This document shows positions 14,923-19,323 of a stretch of 19,323 bases of DNA, one piece after another. How positions within the stretch are numbered: position 1 is the stretch's first letter; every line of letters begins with the position of its first letter. The notes beneath the pieces were generated by a model. That model saw only the letters and a list, made by a program, of their open reading frames with translations. It searched no databases and had not been told where the DNA came from. This stretch comes from CAZADA01 sp964636945. GTDB taxonomy: Bacteria > Pseudomonadota > Alphaproteobacteria > Caulobacterales > Maricaulaceae. The stretch spans positions 1-19,323 of the forward strand of contig CAZWVH010000056.1 of assembly GCA_964636945.1 (NCBI GenBank), in the 5' to 3' direction. Position numbers and translations under genes: made by a program.

Positions 14923-15698
14923 GTGTGCGCTGCGTTGGCAGCCGCGGAAATTTGCGTGCTGGCAGTGCGGAGCGATCCCAAAAAGCCATCAATGACAGCT
15001 TGTGGACTCAGCGCCGATTGAATGAATCGCATACACAAAATCCCAGCCAAACCATCGCGGCTTGTGTAGACGGGCGTGGCCAGGCCGGCTTCGCCATCCA
15101 CCGGCCGCAAGTCGAGCGCGTAGCCAAGTTCGGCGGCTTTGTCCGCTTCCACTCGGGCAAGAGCAATTTTCTCCTGACACGCGCCACGTTCCCCTTCCAG
15201 TGCCAGCAATGCGTCGCGACTTTGCGGCGAAGCGCACGCCAAACGCATAATTCCTGACGGAGTGTCCAAAAGCCCAAGCACACGACCGGGCGCATACCGG
15301 GCAAGGGCAAGCGGACTGAGGTCGTCGGTGGACAGACGTATGCGCAGTGCGCCGGACTCAGTCAGCGTGGAAAGATGGAGCGGCCATAATATCTGTCGGC
15401 ACAGCGCAATCAGAACCGGTTCTGCGACGCTGTAAATCCAGCATTCGTAGCGATATCCCGACGCCAATCGACGCACACGCTGCATGGGTCGGTAGCGCTC
15501 ATCACCATCATCGCGCTCCACAAATCCGCCCGTGCACAATGTCTCAAGCACGCGATAAGCGGTTGTGCGCGGCAAATGTGTGAGCGCGGCCACTTGCGAC
15601 ACAGTCAATCCGTCATGATCGTTGAGGGCTTCAAGGGCCTCTAGTCCACGCAATAATGCGCGAATTGGACGGATTTGACCTGCATCTTGATCGCGCAT
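14877..15698 (-). CDS. IclR-family transcriptional regulator
   Basis: This is a 273-residue regulator with the usual IclR layout. An N-terminal winged helix-turn-helix (about residues 11-65: RALLRGLEALEALN, LTVSQVAALTHLPRTTAYRVLETL, GGFVERD) is followed by an effector-binding domain (YECWIYSVAEPVLIALC, ARYAPGRVLGLLDTPSG, GLATPVYTSRDGLAGILCMRF). The N-terminus most resembles MhpR-like members acting on aromatic catabolism, but no such genes are nearby, so the target is unknown. I chose ATG 15698, which has GAGGGGG upstream; the TTG at 15758 is unlikely. It is 75 bp behind a glycosyltransferase gene on the same strand and may be transcribed with it or from its own A/T-rich promoter. Its 3' end overlaps the ArnT-like gene. 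Confidence 0.88.
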   Translation of the reverse strand: MRDQDAGQIRPIRALLRGLEALEALNDHDGLTVSQVAALTHLPRTTAYRVLETLCTGGFVERDDGDERYRPMQRVRRLASGYRYECWIYSVAEPVLIALCRQILWPLHLSTLTESGALRIRLSTDDLSPLALARYAPGRVLGLLDTPSGIMRLACASPQSRDALLALEGERGACQEKIALARVEADKAAELGYALDLRPVDGEAGLATPVYTSRDGLAGILCMRFIQSALSPQAVIDGFLGSLRTASTQISAAANAAHTQGGVEAGAALVHQD

Positions 15699-15773
15699 TG
15701 CGCACAGCCCCCTCGATTTACAACTATAACGTGTAGCAATCCCCCAGATAAATATCAATACGTTAGTGTATGA
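15699..15773 (-). promoter_or_regulatory. A/T-rich gap before the IclR-family gene, possible own promoter
   Basis: In this 75-bp gap the minus strand shows TTGATA (-35-like) and further on TTATAGTTG (-10-like), but the spacing is too long for a clear standard promoter. TAACGT (15727-15732) and ACGTTA (15760-15765) form a distant six-base inverted repeat that could bind a dimeric regulator such as the IclR protein itself. This is weak and made by eye. Confidence 0.25.
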
Positions 15774-16745
15774 TTATGTCCCTTTACCGCTGCGCGCAAA
15801 AACCGATTTTACCAGCCCGTGTGCAAGCGCCGCGCCGATGATGCACGGCGTCAACACTATGACCGCCAATCGTTCCACCGGATTGGCTGCAAATTTGCGA
15901 AAGTACCGTGAAAAGCCCCGCCCCTTGTGCCAGCCGACTTTCAGGGCGCTCGCCGGACTTGTCCCGCCCTCATGAATTACCGACGCTGCGGGCACGAACA
16001 CCACATCGCCGCCGGCCTCATGCGCGCGCCGACAAATGTCGATGTCCTCCACATGGATGAAATAGGCCTCATCAAATCCGCCAATACTCACAAAATCCTC
16101 GCGCCGCATCATCATACACGCCCCGCTGACGGCCCCGACACTGTGGGGCCCCGAGGCCAGCGCGTCGCGTTCTTGGTGAACTGATTGAAAAGCGGGATGA
16201 AATCGGCCAAGGAGCTTAAGGCCGGTGAACTCCACAATGACGCTCCACAATGTCATGGACCCGCGCCGCCCGCCGCGCTGCTCGCGACCATCCAGACCGA
16301 CAATGCGCGCGCCGACGATCCACGGACGTTGGGCAATCCGGCCAGTCTCAACCAAAGTGCGCGCGAGGCCCGGTTCAATCGCCGCGTCGGGATTGAGAAA
16401 CAGCACAAAACTTGACTGAGCCGCCTGCGCCCCAAGATTACAGCCCGCGCCGAACCCCACATTGCCATGGCCGGTGAGGATTGTGAGCGTCGCGTTCCGG
16501 TCCGCCTGTGCAGCAAGCCAGTCTTGGACATCCGGCGGATTACCATTGTCCACTATGATAACTTCAGCGATGTCGTCGGCCTCGAGCAGCGATTTAACGC
16601 AGGCAAACAGCCGCTCGCCCGTGTGCCAGGACACCACGATCGCGGCGACATTAAAGTTCAACTGTGGACGGGTTTGGTCAGGACAATCTTTCTGTCGCAT
16701 TTGGAAGGGATCAGTTGGGAGGCGCTGCGCCATCGAAACTACCAT
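15774..16745 (-). CDS. GT2 glycosyltransferase, rhamnosyltransferase (WbbL)-like
   Basis: This is a 323-residue cytoplasmic GT-A enzyme for building an extracellular glycan such as O-antigen. Family motifs are VAAIVVSW near 33-40, EVIIVDNGNP at 61-70, GNVGFGAGCNLG near 94-105, FLNPDA at 116-121 (metal site) and GGFDEAYFIHVEDIDICRR near 222-240 (Glu233-Asp234 as likely catalytic base region). The end has one hydrophobic segment (LAVIVLTPCIIGAALAHGLV), perhaps membrane-attached. It starts 25 bp after the stop of the O-antigen ligase-like gene on the same strand, so the two are probably in one operon. Start ATG 16745 has GGAGAG upstream with somewhat long spacing; later ATGs at 16733 and 16700 are possible. 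The sugar transferred is not known. Confidence 0.87.
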   Translation of the reverse strand: MVVSMAQRLPTDPFQMRQKDCPDQTRPQLNFNVAAIVVSWHTGERLFACVKSLLEADDIAEVIIVDNGNPPDVQDWLAAQADRNATLTILTGHGNVGFGAGCNLGAQAAQSSFVLFLNPDAAIEPGLARTLVETGRIAQRPWIVGARIVGLDGREQRGGRRGSMTLWSVIVEFTGLKLLGRFHPAFQSVHQERDALASGPHSVGAVSGACMMMRREDFVSIGGFDEAYFIHVEDIDICRRAHEAGGDVVFVPAASVIHEGGTSPASALKVGWHKGRGFSRYFRKFAANPVERLAVIVLTPCIIGAALAHGLVKSVFARSGKGT

Positions 16746-16770
16746 TTCGCTTCACTCTCCACTGTTCACA

Positions 16771-18006
16771 TCACCGGTTGGCGCCATTGCTCGCGACGGC
16801 GCAGCCTGCAGCGGCAAAGAACCCGGTCGCAATCCACCATTCTTGCCATACGCCATAACTCACCGCCGCCATAGCCGCGCAGCCCGTTAACGCGCCCGCC
16901 GCGGCCCGTTGCAGCGCCCGATCGCCCGATCGACTGACGCGCAAAACTGTCAGCATCATGGCCAAACCAAACAGGACACCGCCCACAATTCCGGTCTCAA
17001 ACAAGATGTGCAGTCCGGCATTATGCGGATGCAGTTGCATAACATCCAACTCTTGCCCCCGGATTAACCGGTATTCGTCAAAGGTGCGCGCCGCGTCAAA
17101 GCCGTGACCCACAACGGGCGCGCGCAAGTATTCCTCAAAGCTGTACGCCCAAATCTCGATGCGGTATTCCCATGTCAGTGGGAGCGCGCGACGCCAAGAG
17201 GCTGGCAGGTGCGCCATGGCCGCCATGAGTGGTGACAGCACCACGCTGCATGCGGCGAACAATCCTGTGATGATGACGGCCCGGCTCGGAGGCGTGAGCA
17301 GGGCTAGGGCCAAGCCGGCCAACGCAAAAATCAACCCCAGCACATTGCTCGACAAACCAAAAGATGCACCGCCAATCGCCGCAACCGCGGTCATCGCCAT
17401 CGCCGCGCTGCGGGACCACGCCCCCCCCCGCCACAGCAAAACGAGTGTGGCGGGAAGCAGTGCAATCAATGCCGACAAACCGTGGCCCAACGTGCGTTTG
17501 ACCTCTCCAAACGGTCGTCCGTCGGGTGCGTTCGCGGCTGTGATGGCGTGAGCCGTGACGACCTCAAAGGCAAACACGCTCGCGGCCGCCAGGCACGCAA
17601 TCAACAGCGCGATCTGAACGCGCAACTTGGCGATGTGCGTGAGGCGCTGGGCGTGGGCGACTAATGCAAAATAAAGCGGCGCACTCAATACGAATCGAAT
17701 GACATACTGGCTGTCCTCAAACGGCGACCATAGCCAGGTCACACTGCACCACACAAAAAACGCCGACCAGGCGCACAGTGCCTTGTGATCGCGGATTATG
17801 GCTCGCCACTGCCACACAGTGCGCACGGCGGACCAATGACGAACCAATAGGCCGATGGCCGTGATGAGACCCACCAGTCCCGCCACGAGCGCCACGCCTA
17901 ATCCGCCCGCGGGAATCACAACGCCCAACGCGATAAAACCGACGGCCAGCGTCCAACCGCCGTCGCCAATTGGGCTATCGGCTGAACGCCCCCCCTTTGT
18001 GCGCAT
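16771..18006 (-). CDS. O-antigen ligase/polymerase family membrane protein (WaaL/Wzy-like)
   Basis: This 411-residue polytopic protein has about 10-12 hydrophobic helices. The late periplasmic motif HPHNAGLHILFETGIVGG matches the Wzy_C signature of O-antigen ligases and polymerases, with the key His. The preceding loop has WEYRIEIWAYSFEEYLRAPVVGHGFDAARTF, as is usual in the family. I chose ATG 18006: AAGGAG lies six bases before it and overlaps the TAA stop of thrS, so translation may be coupled. Two G runs lie in the gene (G7 at codons 5-6, G9 at codons 193-196) and could slip, giving out-of-frame products that lack the ligase motif. The next gene, 25 bp on, is a glycosyltransferase. Ligase versus polymerase cannot be settled here. 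Confidence 0.85.
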   Translation of the reverse strand: MRTKGGRSADSPIGDGGWTLAVGFIALGVVIPAGGLGVALVAGLVGLITAIGLLVRHWSAVRTVWQWRAIIRDHKALCAWSAFFVWCSVTWLWSPFEDSQYVIRFVLSAPLYFALVAHAQRLTHIAKLRVQIALLIACLAAASVFAFEVVTAHAITAANAPDGRPFGEVKRTLGHGLSALIALLPATLVLLWRGGAWSRSAAMAMTAVAAIGGASFGLSSNVLGLIFALAGLALALLTPPSRAVIITGLFAACSVVLSPLMAAMAHLPASWRRALPLTWEYRIEIWAYSFEEYLRAPVVGHGFDAARTFDEYRLIRGQELDVMQLHPHNAGLHILFETGIVGGVLFGLAMMLTVLRVSRSGDRALQRAAAGALTGCAAMAAVSYGVWQEWWIATGFFAAAGCAVASNGANR

Positions 18007-18016
18007 GGCGCGCTCC

Positions 18017-19323
18017 TTAGTCGACGGATTCGACTTCTGGGGTTTTGGCCGACGTGTTGGCCTGGTTTGCGTGGCGCGCAAGATCGGGAGGCGTCGCTTC
18101 GCGCGCCAAGTTCTTCACCGCCTCTTCCAGTGACATCATTTCCTGCCGCTTGGCCCCTTCGCCCAAACGGCGCAATGCTAAGGAGCGATTTTCGGCCTCC
18201 TGACGTCCCACCACAGCAATGATCGGCGTTTTATTTTCGGAGTGCTCGCGCACCTTGTAGTTGATCTTCTCATTGCGCAGATCGGTTTCCACGCGCAATC
18301 CAGCCGCTTTAAGGATTTCTGCAGCTTCGCACGCATAATCATCGGCATCCGAGGTGATAGTGGCCACGACCACCTGCACTGGCGCGAGCCATAAGGGAAA
18401 GGCGCCGGCATAGTGCTCAATCAGAAGCCCGATAAACCGCTCGAACGTGCCAAAAATCGCTCGGTGAAGCATGACGGGGCGTTGACGTTCCCCCTCAGCA
18501 TCCACGTAGAACGCATCAAGGCGCTCGGGCAGCACATAGTCGAGCTGAAACGTTCCAGCCTGCCAGGTCCGCCCAATGGCGTCGGTCAAGTGAAACTCCA
18601 GTTTCGGACCGTAAAACGCACCTTCGCCTTCCGCGATCTCGAAATCAATGCCCGCCGCGGTCAGCGCTTCTGCGAGATTCTTTTCCGCCTTGTCCCAGGT
18701 TTCATCTTCACCTGCACGCAATTCGGGGCGAGTGGCCAGCTTATACTTTAGGTTTGTCATACCAAAGTCTTCGTAGACTGAGGCGAACAGCTCCAAGAAC
18801 CGTTTGGTTTCGTCGATCACCTGATCTTCGCGGCAAAACACGTGCGCATCGTCCTGAGTCATTTGGCGTACGCGCAACAGCCCGTGCAGCGAACCGTGGC
18901 TTTCATTGCGATGACAGCAGCCAAACTCGGCCATGCGAATGGGCAAATCGCGATAGGAGCGCTGTTTGATGTTGAAGATTTGCACATGCGCCGGGCAGTT
19001 CATGGGCTTGAGGCCAAGGATTTTGGCGTCATCGGCGATTTCCACCGTTTCTGTCTCAAGCGACGGGATCACATCGGGAGCCAGGAACATGCCATCGCGG
19101 AACTTCGCCCAGTGGCCGGACTTTTCCCACAGTGACTTGTCGAACAATTGCGGGGTTTTCACCTCGATATAGTCTGCGTCGTCCAAACGACGCCGGATAT
19201 AGGCTTCCAACGCCCGCCAAATACGAAAGCCGTTATCGTGCCAAAACACTGAGCCATGCGCTTCTGGCTGCAAATGAAACAGATCCATGATCCGGCCCAA
19301 GCGCCGGTGATCACGTTTCTCCG
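18017..19323 (-). CDS. thrS: Threonyl-tRNA synthetase, C-terminal part (gene runs off the window)
   Basis: This is the class II synthetase that charges tRNA-Thr. The frame is open to the right edge, where it reads EKRDHRRLGRIMDLFHLQ, the canonical start of the catalytic core, so the TGS and editing domains lie outside and the visible ~434 residues are only the catalytic and anticodon-binding parts. Motifs seen: GSVFWHDNGFRIW, KPMNCPAH (zinc Cys), CHRNESHGSLHGLLRVR (motif 2) with TQDDAHVF, EFHLTDAIGRTWQAGTFQLDY and LHRAIFGTFERFIGLLIEHY (motif 3). The anticodon-binding domain then follows (PLWLAPVQVVV). After it there is a ~25-residue hydrophilic tail (DLARHANQANTSAKTPEVES) that looks extra. 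It is 10 bp upstream of the O-antigen ligase-like gene. Confidence 0.97.
   Translation of the reverse strand, partial: EKRDHRRLGRIMDLFHLQPEAHGSVFWHDNGFRIWRALEAYIRRRLDDADYIEVKTPQLFDKSLWEKSGHWAKFRDGMFLAPDVIPSLETETVEIADDAKILGLKPMNCPAHVQIFNIKQRSYRDLPIRMAEFGCCHRNESHGSLHGLLRVRQMTQDDAHVFCREDQVIDETKRFLELFASVYEDFGMTNLKYKLATRPELRAGEDETWDKAEKNLAEALTAAGIDFEIAEGEGAFYGPKLEFHLTDAIGRTWQAGTFQLDYVLPERLDAFYVDAEGERQRPVMLHRAIFGTFERFIGLLIEHYAGAFPLWLAPVQVVVATITSDADDYACEAAEILKAAGLRVETDLRNEKINYKVREHSENKTPIIAVVGRQEAENRSLALRRLGEGAKRQEMMSLEEAVKNLAREATPPDLARHANQANTSAKTPEVESVD

Overview
The window looks like chromosomal DNA of an alphaproteobacterium, most likely a stalked or dimorphic marine type (Hyphomonadaceae/Maricaulis-like). 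This is inferred from four things: high GC and alpha-type codon use outside the left end, a PhaR/PhaA polyhydroxyalkanoate pair, a threonyl-tRNA synthetase with a typical alphaproteobacterial sequence, and a full-consensus CtrA box (TTAA-N7-TTAAC). The genus cannot be fixed from this sequence alone.

Layout. (1) Positions 1-2330: the right-hand end of an integrated mobile element. It holds two small genes of unknown function and a large serine recombinase that abuts a tRNA-Arg(ACG) gene. The recombinase frame reads antisense right through the tRNA and stops beyond it, so its last codons appear to come from the host. (2) 2386-2738: a 353-bp non-coding stretch with the CtrA box, followed by a small outer-membrane beta-barrel protein. 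(3) 3377-6497: a tight DUF1800 (lipoprotein)-DUF1501 (Tat-exported) pair. (4) 6584-9145, minus strand: a large MscS-type mechanosensitive channel, convergent with the pair. (5) 9230-11183: PHA metabolism, with phaA (acetyl-CoA acetyltransferase, minus) divergent from phaR (regulator, plus) across a 160-bp control region. (6) 11368-12845, minus: a four-helix membrane protein of unknown function behind a polyprenyl-phosphate-type GT2 glycosyltransferase. The latter is divergent from an ArnT/PMT-like membrane glycosyltransferase (12991-14922). (7) 14877-19323, minus: thrS (cut by the window edge), an O-antigen ligase/polymerase, a rhamnosyltransferase-like GT2, and an IclR-family regulator.

How the genes fit together. 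Four of the right-hand genes point to envelope glycan synthesis: a lipid-linked sugar donor synthase, a GT-C transferase that could use such donors, a GT2 chain builder and a WaaL/Wzy-like protein. The waaL-like gene carries a G9 run in mid-gene and a G7 run at codons 5-6, which makes it a candidate for slippage (phase variation). It is also joined to thrS with its Shine-Dalgarno overlapping the thrS stop codon. The phaA/phaR pair is the usual PHA/PHB metabolic switch. No CRISPR array, rRNA or insertion sequence was seen.
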